In this document: positions 51,557-59,759 of the stretch, one piece after another
Layout: each line of letters starts with the position of its first letter
How positions within the stretch are numbered: position 1 is the first letter of the stretch
From: Methylorubrum thiocyanatum
Lineage (GTDB): Bacteria; Pseudomonadota; Alphaproteobacteria; Rhizobiales; Beijerinckiaceae
Assembly (NCBI GenBank): GCA_014138645.1
Contig: JACJIB010000004.1
Coordinates: forward strand, 186,001-250,000
Direction of reading: 5' to 3'
DNA length: 64,000 nt
Program-made: the position numbers and the translations under genes
Notes under the pieces: generated by a model
What the model was told of the DNA's origin: nothing
Databases searched by the model: none
What the model saw: the letters and a program-made list of their open reading frames with translations, nothing else

Positions 51557-53158
51557 ATGGATGGACATGTCCGCAGAGCCGCGTCGGGCACGCATTGGCG
51601 CACGCAGGAGATGTTCCTCATCCAGGAGGTGATGAACCTGATCGGAAAGGGCCTGCGCCTCGATCAGGTCGCCCGTGAGATGCTGCATCTCCTGTCCGAG
51701 ATCGTCGGGCTGAACCGCGGGCGCATCGTCCTCAAAGATCCCGAGGGTGAGGGATATCGCATCGCCCATTCGTACGGGCTGACCCGCGAGGAGGCGGCGC
51801 GCGGCCGCTACGCGCCCGGCGAGGGCATCACCGGGCGCGTCATCCAGGACGGCCACCTCATCATCGTGCAGGACATCGACAAGGACCCGACGTTCCTCGG
51901 GCGCGCCGTGGCGCGGGCGCAGCTGCCCCGCGGCGCCGTCTCGTTCCTGGCGCTGCCGATCCGGGTCGATCACCGCACCGTCGGCGCCATTGCCTGCCAC
52001 CGCATCCGGCACCGGGAGCGGGCGCTCTCGGACGATCTCACCATCCTGCGCATCATCGCCACCATGGTCAGCCAGTTGCTGACCCTGAGCGAACGGGTCG
52101 AGCGCAAGACGCGGGCGCTCGAAGAGCACAACGACATGCTGGCGCGGGAGCTGCGCCTCAAGCGCGCCCGCTACGGCATCATCGGCACCTCGCCCGCACT
52201 GCTGCGCGCCCTCACCCAGGTCGAGAAGGTCGCGAATGCCACCGCGAGCGTGCTGCTTCTCGGCGAGTCCGGAACCGGCAAGGAACTCTTCGCCCGCGCC
52301 CTCCATCTCGCGAGTCCCCGGCGCGACCGGCCGTTCATCAAGGTCAATTGCGCGGCGATCCCCGACAGCCTGTTCGAATCCGAGCTGTTCGGACACGAGC
52401 GCGGCGCCTTCACCGGTGCGGTCGAGGCGCGGGCCGGCTGGTTCGAGCAGGCGAGCGGCGGCACGATCTTCCTCGACGAGATCGGCGAGATGCCGGCGAT
52501 TCTCCAGACCAAGCTGTTGCGCACCCTGCAGGAGGGCACCGTCGTGCGGCTGGGCGGCACCCGCGAGATCCGGGTCGACATGCGTCTCGTCGCCGCGACG
52601 AACCGCGACCTCGCCGCCGAGGTCATCCACGGGCGCTTCCGGGAGGATCTGTTCTACCGCCTCAACGTCGTGCCGATCACCCTGCCGCCGCTGGCCGAGC
52701 GGCGCAGCGACATCCCCGATCTGGTGCTGCATTTCCTTACGCAGGCGAACCAGAGCAACCAGCGCAACGTCAACCTGACGCAAGCGGCGGTTGCCCATCT
52801 CGCCCGGCAGCCCTGGCCGGGCAACATCCGCCAGCTCGCCAACTTCATCGAGCGACTGGTGCTGCTGGGGAGCGAGGGGGTCCTCGATGTCGAGGACGTG
52901 CGCCCGATGCTCGAAGGCGCCCTCGTCACGGCGCCGGCCGCTCTTGCGACGAGCCCTTATCCGGCGCCGGAACGGGAAGCGGCTTTGCGGGCGATCGGCA
53001 CCGTGCGGCCCTACCTGCCCGCCGATTCCCACGGGCACGCGGAGCTGCGCATGGCCCTGAGCCAGGCCGGCGGCAACAAGACCCGTGCGGCGCAGCGACT
53101 CGGGCTGACCGAGCGGCAGTTCTCCTATCGCTGGCGCAAGCTTCAACCGACGGCGTGA
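51557..53158 (+). CDS. Sigma-54-dependent transcriptional activator (GAF-AAA+-Fis, NifA-like)
   Basis: 533 aa. GAF sensor domain at about 20-175, coiled linker, AAA+ domain with Walker A 'GESGTGKE' (236-243), sigma-54 contact loop GAFTGA (283-288) and Walker B 'GGTIFLDE', then a C-terminal Fis-type HTH (505-528, 'NKTRAAQRLGLTERQFSYRW'). Its overall layout is that of NifA, but no nif genes are present. ATG 51557 follows CCGAGGA. Two matching dyads downstream (53180-53202, 58237-58267) sit at proper distance from -24/-12 promoters, so it probably drives both units. Confidence 0.9.
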   Translation: MDGHVRRAASGTHWRTQEMFLIQEVMNLIGKGLRLDQVAREMLHLLSEIVGLNRGRIVLKDPEGEGYRIAHSYGLTREEAARGRYAPGEGITGRVIQDGHLIIVQDIDKDPTFLGRAVARAQLPRGAVSFLALPIRVDHRTVGAIACHRIRHRERALSDDLTILRIIATMVSQLLTLSERVERKTRALEEHNDMLARELRLKRARYGIIGTSPALLRALTQVEKVANATASVLLLGESGTGKELFARALHLASPRRDRPFIKVNCAAIPDSLFESELFGHERGAFTGAVEARAGWFEQASGGTIFLDEIGEMPAILQTKLLRTLQEGTVVRLGGTREIRVDMRLVAATNRDLAAEVIHGRFREDLFYRLNVVPITLPPLAERRSDIPDLVLHFLTQANQSNQRNVNLTQAAVAHLARQPWPGNIRQLANFIERLVLLGSEGVLDVEDVRPMLEGALVTAPAALATSPYPAPEREAALRAIGTVRPYLPADSHGHAELRMALSQAGGNKTRAAQRLGLTERQFSYRWRKLQPTA

Positions 53159-53179
53159 CAGGCTCCGACCAAACCCGAC

Positions 53180-53202
53180 ATTGTCGACACAATGTCGACA
53201 AT
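53180..53202. promoter_or_regulatory. Upstream activator site (dyad) of the first sigma-54 unit
   Basis: ATTGTCGAC-ACAAT-GTCGACAAT. The core TGTCGAC-N5-GTCGACA (53182-53200) is the same as in the site at 58243-58261. It lies about 95-115 bp upstream of the -24/-12 promoter, with AT-rich DNA between them that may bind IHF. Confidence 0.8.
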
Positions 53203-53295
53203 CATCGACGCCGCGCGATGGCCTCGTAGGCGAAATCATCAATTAAACCATTGAAAAATATCGTTTTTGTGAAATAGCCGATCGCTCACGCGATC

Positions 53296-53310
53296 TGGCA
53301 CCCGCCTTGC
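53296..53310 (+). promoter_or_regulatory. Sigma-54 promoter of the OsmC-to-exporter unit
   Basis: TGGCAC-CCGCC-TTGC, a perfect -24/-12 element (GG and GC 10 bp apart). It is 60 bp before the OsmC start. Confidence 0.88.
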
Positions 53311-53369
53311 GCAAGTCCCTCCGAGCCGGCCCCGACCCATCCGGGGCCCGAGCCCAACAGGAGTTGCCG

Positions 53370-53921
53370 ATGAGCGCGAGCGCCGCCCCCAAAACCATCA
53401 CCACCTATCTGCGCCCGATCGACCGGGACGGCCTGATGCAGTTCGCCGAGAAGGGCCGCAGCAATCCCGGCTCACGCGGCACCAACAAGGTCCACACGGT
53501 CGTCGAGGGGCAGTACCGCACCCTCAGCTATGTCGGCGACCACCAGCCGGTCGTAGTGGACGAGCCGCTCCACCTGTTCGGCGAGAACACGGCGCCTGCG
53601 CCCGGCGAGATCGTGCTCTCGGCGCTCGGCGGCTGCCTCGCCGTCGGCATCACCGCCGTCGCCACGTGGAAGCAGGTGCGCCTCTCGCGCCTCGAACTGC
53701 ATCTGGAAGGCGACATCGGCAACCCGGCCGCCTGGGGCGCCGGCGGCGCCGAGAAGCAGCCCGCCGAGATGGGCTTCCAGGAGATCCGGGTCGCCGTGAC
53801 CATCGAGGGGGATGCGAGCCGCGAGGATCTCGACGCCATCGTGCAGCACGCCAACGTCTTCTCGCCGGTCGCCAACTCCCTGCGCAATCCGATCGCCTTC
53901 AAGATCGGGCTGGCTGCCTGA
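53370..53921 (+). CDS. OsmC-family protein
   Basis: 183 aa OsmC/Ohr fold. The first conserved Cys is present ('LSALGGCLAVG', Cys89). The second, normally in a 'CPVSN'-like motif, is Ser165 ('NVFSPVANSL'), so it cannot run the normal two-Cys peroxidase cycle. It may bind a thiol or persulfide or act as a carrier. CAGGAG precedes ATG 53370. First gene of the sigma-54 unit; a hairpin follows it. Confidence 0.85.
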   Translation: MSASAAPKTITTYLRPIDRDGLMQFAEKGRSNPGSRGTNKVHTVVEGQYRTLSYVGDHQPVVVDEPLHLFGENTAPAPGEIVLSALGGCLAVGITAVATWKQVRLSRLELHLEGDIGNPAAWGAGGAEKQPAEMGFQEIRVAVTIEGDASREDLDAIVQHANVFSPVANSLRNPIAFKIGLAA

Positions 53922-53927
53922 CGCCCG

Positions 53928-53952
53928 CGGCGGGGCCGGGCGTGCCCCGCCG
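53928..53952 (+). other. Intercistronic hairpin between the OsmC and flavoprotein genes
   Basis: CGGCGGGGC, 7-nt loop, GCCCCGCCG (9-bp perfect arms), then TCTTCCCC. It may partly end transcription or protect the OsmC mRNA, giving more OsmC than downstream products. Confidence 0.6.
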
Positions 53953-53980
53953 TCTTCCCCATCCTCGAGGAGACTGCACG

Positions 53981-55171
53981 ATGCCGAGCGCCCTCGCTCT
54001 CCGGCCGGCGGACGATCGTATGGCGGCCGCGCCGGATCATCCCGACTGGACCCCCGATTGGACCGACGCGGCCGTCCTCGCCGCCACCCAGGCCATCGCC
54101 GAAGGCCCCTTGAGCGCGGCGGCGGCCGGGATCGACCGCGGCGCCTACCCGCTCGACCTCCTCGGACGGCTCGGGGACGCCGGGGCGCTCGGCGTCCATC
54201 TCGACCGCCACGGCGCCCGCCTCGGCCTGTCGATCGCCGCCATGCAGGCCGCGAGCCGAGCCTGCGGCGCCACCGGCTTCCTGATGTGGTGCCACGACGT
54301 CTGCGGCCTCTACCTGGAGCAATCGGGCAATCCGGCGCTCTCCGGCGCGGTGCTCGACGCCCACGCCGCGGGGCGGACCTTCGGCGGCACGGCGCTCTCC
54401 AATCCGATGAAGGCGTTCGCCGGGATCGAGCCGATCCTGCTGCGCGCCCGCCGCGTCCCCGGCGGCTACCGGGTGAGCGGCATGCTGCCCTGGGTCAGCC
54501 ATATCGGGCCGGGCCAGTATTGCGGCGCCATCGCGGGCGTGGTCGGGGCCGGCGACACGATCAGCCACGAGATCATGTTCCTGCTGGCCTGCGACCGCGC
54601 CGAATTGCGGCCCTGCCCGCATTTCTCCGGCATGGAGGGCACCAGCACCTGGGGCGTGCGCGTGGACGACCTCTTCGTCGGACGCGACGAGATCATCGCC
54701 GATCCGGCCCGCCCCCTCATCGGCCGCATCCGCGGCGCCTTCATCCTGCTTCAATGCGGCATGGGGCTGGGCGTCACCGAGGGCAGCCTCGACGCCATGC
54801 TGGCGGTCGAGGAGACGCTCGGCCACGTCAACCAGTTCCTCGACGACCGCCCCGACGCCATCGCGGCCGAACTCGCCGAGTTGCGCGCCCGCGTGATGCG
54901 CCTCGCCGAGACGCCCTACGACGGCTCGACCGACTACCTGATCGACGTCCTCGACGCCCGCGCCCAGACCTCGGAACTGGCCTTGCGCGCCTCGCAATCG
55001 GCGCTGCTGCACCAGGGCGCGCGGGGCTACCTGATGTCGGCCGCGCCCCAGCGCCGCATCCGCGAGGCGCATTTCGTCGCCATCGTCACCCCGGCGATCA
55101 AGCATCTGCGCTGGGAGATGGCGCGGCTGTCGCGGGAGACGCTTCCCGCCTCCGAAGGAGGCCGGGCATGA
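53981..55171 (+). CDS. Acyl-CoA dehydrogenase-family flavoprotein
   Basis: 396 aa. The fold follows this superfamily: an N-terminal helical part, 'FGGTALSNPMKAFAGIEPIL', 'GYRVSGMLPWVSHIG' (middle beta domain) and C-terminal helices ('QSALLHQGARGYLM'). The superfamily includes flavin monooxygenases such as DszC and SfnC as well as true dehydrogenases. There is no CoA ligase or thiolase in this operon, and a rubredoxin-reductase follows, so a monooxygenase-type role on a sulfur compound is favoured. Stop overlaps the next start. Confidence 0.78.
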   Translation: MPSALALRPADDRMAAAPDHPDWTPDWTDAAVLAATQAIAEGPLSAAAAGIDRGAYPLDLLGRLGDAGALGVHLDRHGARLGLSIAAMQAASRACGATGFLMWCHDVCGLYLEQSGNPALSGAVLDAHAAGRTFGGTALSNPMKAFAGIEPILLRARRVPGGYRVSGMLPWVSHIGPGQYCGAIAGVVGAGDTISHEIMFLLACDRAELRPCPHFSGMEGTSTWGVRVDDLFVGRDEIIADPARPLIGRIRGAFILLQCGMGLGVTEGSLDAMLAVEETLGHVNQFLDDRPDAIAAELAELRARVMRLAETPYDGSTDYLIDVLDARAQTSELALRASQSALLHQGARGYLMSAAPQRRIREAHFVAIVTPAIKHLRWEMARLSRETLPASEGGRA

Positions 55172-56502
55172 GCGCGTCGGCGCCGAGCGACGGCCTCGGC
55201 CCCTGGCAGCAATTCCTCTGCCGGGCCTGCGGCCTGATCTACGACGAGGGCGAGGGCGATCCCGACAGCGGGCTCCCCCCCGGCACGCGATTCGCCGACA
55301 TCCCCGAGGATTGGGCCTGCCCGATCTGCGGCGTCACCAAGGCCGATTTCGAACCCTATACGCGGCGCGCAACGGTCGCGCCGAGGCCGGTCTCCGTCGC
55401 GCCGCAGCGCCGGCCCGGCGTGGTGATCGTCGGCGGCGGCGTCAGCGGATGGAGCGTCGCCGAGGCGATCCGGGCCGAAGACGCGAGCCTGCCGATCACC
55501 CTGGTGACGGCCTGCGACGGCGCCCGCTACCACAAGCCCGAACTGTCGGTCGCCTTCGGGCGCGGCCTGGATCCGGAGGCGCTTCGACGCGAAACCGGCC
55601 CTGCGGCGGCGGCACGTTTGGGCCTCCGCCTGATGGCCGACACCGTCGCGGTCGGCCTCTCGACGGACCGCCACGCCCTGCGCACCACCCGGGGGACGCT
55701 TCCCTACACCCATCTCGTCCTCGCCCACGGCGCCCGCCCGGCGCTGCTGGCCTGCCTCGACCCGGCCCTGTGCTGGCGGGTGAACGACCTCGCCGCGTGG
55801 TCCGGGCTGCATGCCGAACTGGCGCGCGGTCCGGGCGCGGTCGCGGTGATCGGCGCCGGCATGGTCGGCTGCGAGTTGGCCGAGGATCTGGCGCGCGCCG
55901 GCCACAGCGTCACCCTCATCGGCGCGGACGCGCTGCCGATGCCCGAACTCCTGCCCGAACAGGCCGGGCGGCGCCTCTTGGCGGGCCTCGAGGGCCTCGG
56001 GATCCGCTACCGGGGACATAGCCTCGTGCACGGCCTGAGCCGACGGCCGGATGGCACGGTCGCGCTGGCGCTCGCCGACGGCACCAGCCTCTCCGCCGCG
56101 ACCGTGATCGCCGCGACCGGCCTCGCCACGCCTTCGCGCCTCGTGCGGAGCGCCGGCCTCGCCTTCGACCGCGGCATCGTCGTCGATCCGGTGACCTTAC
56201 GCACAAGCGGGCCAGACATCTTCGCGCTGGGCGACTGCATCAGTCTCGGCGGACATCCCTGCCGCTTCATCGAGCCGGTCGCCCGCCAAGCCGCGACCAT
56301 CGCCGGCGCGATCCTGGGCCTCGACCATCCGGGCTACGCCCATGCCGCCCCGGTCATCCGCCTGAAGACCCGCTCGGCGCCGATCGCGCTGCACGGCACG
56401 CCCGTCGCCGGGGCGCCCTGGCACGTCGTGGAGGACAGCGCGCAGCGCCTCGCGATGGAGCAGCGGCAGGGCGACGCCGTCACCGCCTGGCTCGCGGCCT
56501 GA
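55168..56502 (+). CDS. Rubredoxin fused to NAD(P)H:rubredoxin-type FAD oxidoreductase
   Basis: 444 aa. Residues 15-60 are a rubredoxin with two CxxC knuckles (Cys18/Cys21, Cys51/Cys54) that bind one iron. From residue ~75 a pyridine-nucleotide-disulfide oxidoreductase fold follows: 'VVIVGGGVSGWSVAEAI', NAD motif 'VAVIGAGMVGCELAEDLA', and FAD motif 'DIFALGDC'. It moves electrons from NAD(P)H to the fused rubredoxin and on to an oxygenase, probably the flavoprotein encoded just before (starts overlap by 4 bp). Confidence 0.88.
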   Translation: MSASAPSDGLGPWQQFLCRACGLIYDEGEGDPDSGLPPGTRFADIPEDWACPICGVTKADFEPYTRRATVAPRPVSVAPQRRPGVVIVGGGVSGWSVAEAIRAEDASLPITLVTACDGARYHKPELSVAFGRGLDPEALRRETGPAAAARLGLRLMADTVAVGLSTDRHALRTTRGTLPYTHLVLAHGARPALLACLDPALCWRVNDLAAWSGLHAELARGPGAVAVIGAGMVGCELAEDLARAGHSVTLIGADALPMPELLPEQAGRRLLAGLEGLGIRYRGHSLVHGLSRRPDGTVALALADGTSLSAATVIAATGLATPSRLVRSAGLAFDRGIVVDPVTLRTSGPDIFALGDCISLGGHPCRFIEPVARQAATIAGAILGLDHPGYAHAAPVIRLKTRSAPIALHGTPVAGAPWHVVEDSAQRLAMEQRQGDAVTAWLAA

Positions 56503-56513
56503 AGGAGGGCACG

Positions 56514-57464
56514 ATGAATCCTTCGACTCCCGCCGCCGACGCCGCCCTCGAACGGGCGCAGACACAGGTCGAGGCGAGCCTCTCGGGTCAAACCCCGCGC
56601 CCTGTCGTCCAAGGCTTCTTCGACGAGCCGACCCACACCGCGACCTTCGTGGTCCACGATCCCATGAGCCGCGCGGCGGCGGTGATCGACTCGGTGCTGG
56701 ATTTCGACCCTGCCTCCGGCGCCCTCTCCTTCACGGCCGCCGACCGGGTGATCGACTACGTCCGCACCGAGCACCTGACGGTCGCGTGGATCCTCGAAAC
56801 CCATGTCCACGCCGACCACCTCTCGGCCGCGCCCTATCTCCAGGGCCAGCTCGGCGGCCGGCTCGCCATCGGGCGCGGCATCGTCGGCGTGCAGGAGACC
56901 TTCGGCAAGCTGTTCAACGCCGGCACCGCCTTCGCCCGCACCGGCGCCGAGTTCGACCGCCTGTTCGAGGACGGCGATCGCTTCAGCCTCGGCGGCCTCG
57001 AGGCGACCGCCCTCCACGTGCCGGGCCATACCCCGGCCGACCTCGCCTACGTCATCGGCGACGCCGCCTTCGTCGGCGACACCCTGTTCATGCCGGATTA
57101 CGGCACGGCGCGGGCCGACTTCCCCGGAGGCGACGCCCGGCAACTCTTCCGCTCGATCCGACGCCTGCTGTCGCTGCCCGACGCGACGCGGCTGTTCCTC
57201 TGCCACGACTACAAGGCGCCCGGCCGCGACCGCTTCGTCACCGAGACCACCGTCGCGGCCCAGCGCGCCGGCAACGTCCATGTCCGCGACGGGACGGCGG
57301 AGGACGACTTCGTGGCGATGCGCGAGGCCCGGGACCGGACGCTGGCGGCGCCGCGGCTGATCATGCCGTCGATCCAGGTGAACATGCGCGGCGGCCGTCT
57401 GCCGGAGCCGGAAGAGAACGGCACGCGCTACCTCAAGATTCCGCTGACGACGGGCCGGGGCTAA
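56514..57464 (+). CDS. MBL-fold hydrolase, ETHE1/Blh-like persulfide dioxygenase
   Basis: 316 aa. Metal site 'HVHADH' in 'ILETHVHADHLSAAPYLQ', 'HVPGHTPADLAY', 'DTLFMPDYGTARADFPGGDA' and 'LCHDY', the pattern of Blh and ETHE1-type persulfide dioxygenases. These turn a glutathione persulfide into sulfite and glutathione with O2. A Blh gene next to a TauE gene is known from bigR operons; no BigR repressor is here. AAGGAGGG precedes ATG 56514. Confidence 0.85.
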   Translation: MNPSTPAADAALERAQTQVEASLSGQTPRPVVQGFFDEPTHTATFVVHDPMSRAAAVIDSVLDFDPASGALSFTAADRVIDYVRTEHLTVAWILETHVHADHLSAAPYLQGQLGGRLAIGRGIVGVQETFGKLFNAGTAFARTGAEFDRLFEDGDRFSLGGLEATALHVPGHTPADLAYVIGDAAFVGDTLFMPDYGTARADFPGGDARQLFRSIRRLLSLPDATRLFLCHDYKAPGRDRFVTETTVAAQRAGNVHVRDGTAEDDFVAMREARDRTLAAPRLIMPSIQVNMRGGRLPEPEENGTRYLKIPLTTGRG

Positions 57465-57468
57465 GCCG

Positions 57469-58230
57469 ATGCCGGACCCCGTCCAAATCGCCCTCGGGGC
57501 GGCCTCCGGCTCGGTCGTCGGGCTGATCCTGGGGCTTGCCGGCGGCGGCGGCTCGATCCTCGCGATCCCGATGCTGATCCATGTCGTCGGGCTCAGGAAC
57601 GTCCATGTCGCGGTCGGGACCGGGGCGTTTGCGGTCGCGGCCTGCGCGCTGGTCAACCTCGTCGGCCATCTGCGGGTGGCGCGGGTGCCGTGGCGGGCGG
57701 CCGGATGGTTCGGCCTCGCCGGCATCCTCGCAGCCCTACTCGGGGCCGATCTCGGCAAGCAGTTCGACGGGCCGCGGCTCCAGGCTCTGTTCGCCCTGGT
57801 CATGCTCGCGGCGGCGGGGATGATGCTCCGGCGCCGGTTCCGGCCCGCCGCGGAGCCGGACGCGCCGCGCGAGAGCGTGCCGAAACTCGTCGGCTTCGGC
57901 GGAGCCACCGGGCTGATGTCGGGCTTCTTCGGCATCGGCGGCGGCTTCCTCGTCGTGCCGGGGCTCGTCGCCGCGACCGGGATGCCGCTCGTCAGCGCGG
58001 TCGGCTGTTCGCTGGTGGTGATCACCGCTTTCGGCCTCACCACCGGCATCAGCTACGCCCTGTCGCAACTCGTGGACTGGCCCCTCGTCCTCGCCTTCGT
58101 CGCGGGCGGGGCCGGCGGCGGCCTCGCCGGATTGCGGCTGCGCTCCGCCTGCGCCGCCCGCAAGGGCCTGCTCGACTCCGTTCTGGCCGGGCTCATCGCC
58201 GGCGCCGGTCTCGTGATGCTGGTGCGCTGA
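57469..58230 (+). CDS. TauE/SafE-family (TSUP) sulfite exporter
   Basis: 253 aa, about eight membrane helices in two halves, each with a Gly-rich turn ('ILGLAGGGGSILAIP' and 'MSGFFGIGGGFLVVPGL'), the TSUP signature. Following the persulfide dioxygenase by 4 bp, it would export the sulfite formed. Last gene of the first sigma-54 unit. Other TSUP substrates (sulfonates, thiosulfate) remain possible. Confidence 0.87.
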   Translation: MPDPVQIALGAASGSVVGLILGLAGGGGSILAIPMLIHVVGLRNVHVAVGTGAFAVAACALVNLVGHLRVARVPWRAAGWFGLAGILAALLGADLGKQFDGPRLQALFALVMLAAAGMMLRRRFRPAAEPDAPRESVPKLVGFGGATGLMSGFFGIGGGFLVVPGLVAATGMPLVSAVGCSLVVITAFGLTTGISYALSQLVDWPLVLAFVAGGAGGGLAGLRLRSACAARKGLLDSVLAGLIAGAGLVMLVR

Positions 58231-58236
58231 GCCTGC

Positions 58237-58267
58237 CGACAATGTCGACAATCGGTCGACATTGTCG
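58237..58267. promoter_or_regulatory. Upstream activator site (dyad) of the ABC-transporter unit
   Basis: CGACAATGTCGAC-AATCG-GTCGACATTGTCG: perfect 13-bp arms, 5-bp spacer. Shares TGTCGAC-N5-GTCGACA with the site at 53182-53200. It lies 79 bp from the -24/-12 element; the DNA between is AT-rich (around 58318-58340). Confidence 0.85.
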
Positions 58268-58345
58268 AAGCCCTACGATCCGACAGCCCGACGCCGAATC
58301 CAGCAAACCCCTGAACTGAAATCAGAAATAAAAAATTCCAGCCCT

Positions 58346-58360
58346 TGGCGCGACTGTTGC
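58346..58360 (+). promoter_or_regulatory. Sigma-54 promoter of the ABC-transporter unit
   Basis: TGGCGC-GACTG-TTGC followed by T: one mismatch to TGGCAC-N5-TTGC, with the GG/GC core and 10-bp spacing intact. It is 35 bp before the ATG. Confidence 0.78.
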
Positions 58361-58394
58361 TGAGAGAGTTTCACCTGCCCTGCCGGAGACCGTG

Positions 58395-59756
58395 ATGGCC
58401 CCCTTCGACAATCCCTTCGACGCCAAACGCCGCTTCAGGCGCGGCGGCTGCTCCTGCGGGGCGCACGAGAGCCAGGCTGCGCACGAAGCGGCTCTGCCGG
58501 CCGGCGACGCTGCGATCGAGCGGGCGGTCGAGGCGACGATGCTGCGCGCCCTGTTCCCGCACGCGCCCGAGCGCCGCGCCTTCCTCAGGAGCGTGGGGGC
58601 CGCGACGGCGGCGGCGGCCGTCAGCCAGTTCCTGCCGACGAAGTTCGTGGCCGAGGCCTTCGCCGAGGCGGGCAAGCCGGAGAAGACCGACCTCAAGGTC
58701 GGCTTCATTCCGATCACCTGCGCCACGCCGATCATCATGGCCAAGCCCATGGGCTTTTACGAGAAGCAGGGTCTCAACGTCGATGTGGTGAAGACCGCCG
58801 GCTGGGCGGTGGTGCGCGACAAGACCCTGAACAAGGAATACGACGCCGCCCACATGCTGGCGCCGATGCCGCTCGCGATCACTCTGGGTCTCGGCTCGAA
58901 CCCGGTGCCCTTCGCCGTGCCGGCGATCGAGAACGTCAACGGGCAGGCAATTTGCCTCGCGAATAAGCACAAGGACAACCGAGATCCGAAGAACTGGAAG
59001 GGCTTCAAGCTCGCCATCCCGTTCGATTACTCGAACCACAACTATCTGCTACGCTACTACCTCGCCGAGCACGGCATCGATCCCGACACCGACGTGCAGC
59101 TCCGCTCGGTCCCGCCGCCCGAGATGGTCGCCAACCTGCGGGCCGACAACATCGACGGCTTCCTCGCTCCCGACAACGTGGTCCAGCGCGCGGTCTACGA
59201 CGGCGTCGGCTTCATCCACATCCTGTCGAAGGAGATCTGGGACGGGCATCCCTGCTGCTCCTTCTCGGTGGCGCAGGACACGATCCGCGAGATGCCGAAC
59301 GCCACGGCCGCCCTGCTGCGCGCCATCCTCCAGGCGACCGCCTACGCCTCGAAGACGGAGAACCGGAAGGAGATCGCCGCGGCCATCGCCCCGGCCAACT
59401 ACCTCAACCAGCCGGTCACGGTGGTCGAGCAGGTCCTCACCGGCACCTATGCCGACGGCCTCGGCAGCGTGAAGAAGGATCCCAAGCGCGTCGCCTTCGA
59501 CCCCTTCCCCTACGAAAGCTTCGCGATCTGGACCCTGACCCAGATGAAGCGCTGGGGCCAGATCAAGGGCGATGTCGATTACGCGGCGGTGGCCCAACAG
59601 GTCTACCGCGCCACCGACGCCGCCAAGCTCATGAAGCAGGACGGGCTCACCCCGCCCGAGGCGACGACCAAGACCTTCGTGGTGATGGGCAAGACCTTCG
59701 ATCCGGCCAAGCCCGCCGAATACCTCGACTCCTTCAAGATCAAGCGCGCGAGCTGA
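58395..59756 (+). CDS. ABC transporter substrate-binding protein, NrtA/CmpA/SsuA type, with Tat signal
   Basis: 453 aa. A ~58-residue polar leader with Cys19-x-Cys21 ('GGCSCGAHES') precedes a twin-arginine motif (Arg60-Arg61, 'ERRAFLRSVGAA') and hydrophobic stretch. The mature part is a type-II binding protein ('LKVGFIPITCATPIIMAKPM', 'GLNVDVVKTAGWAVVRDK'). The NrtA/CmpA family binds nitrate, bicarbonate or sulfonates; here sulfonate-like ligands fit the context. GTG 58392 is an alternative start. The leader before the RR motif is unusually long. Confidence 0.83.
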   Translation: MAPFDNPFDAKRRFRRGGCSCGAHESQAAHEAALPAGDAAIERAVEATMLRALFPHAPERRAFLRSVGAATAAAAVSQFLPTKFVAEAFAEAGKPEKTDLKVGFIPITCATPIIMAKPMGFYEKQGLNVDVVKTAGWAVVRDKTLNKEYDAAHMLAPMPLAITLGLGSNPVPFAVPAIENVNGQAICLANKHKDNRDPKNWKGFKLAIPFDYSNHNYLLRYYLAEHGIDPDTDVQLRSVPPPEMVANLRADNIDGFLAPDNVVQRAVYDGVGFIHILSKEIWDGHPCCSFSVAQDTIREMPNATAALLRAILQATAYASKTENRKEIAAAIAPANYLNQPVTVVEQVLTGTYADGLGSVKKDPKRVAFDPFPYESFAIWTLTQMKRWGQIKGDVDYAAVAQQVYRATDAAKLMKQDGLTPPEATTKTFVVMGKTFDPAKPAEYLDSFKIKRAS

Positions 59757-59759
59757 GCC

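Noticed and set aside
51557..53158. Calling the activator nifA
   Set aside because: Domain layout fits NifA, but no nif genes are in view and its probable target dyad differs from the NifA site.
51194..53242. 682-codon frame opposite the sigma-54 activator
   Set aside because: Antisense shadow; would also cover the activator dyad at 53180-53202. No family resemblance.
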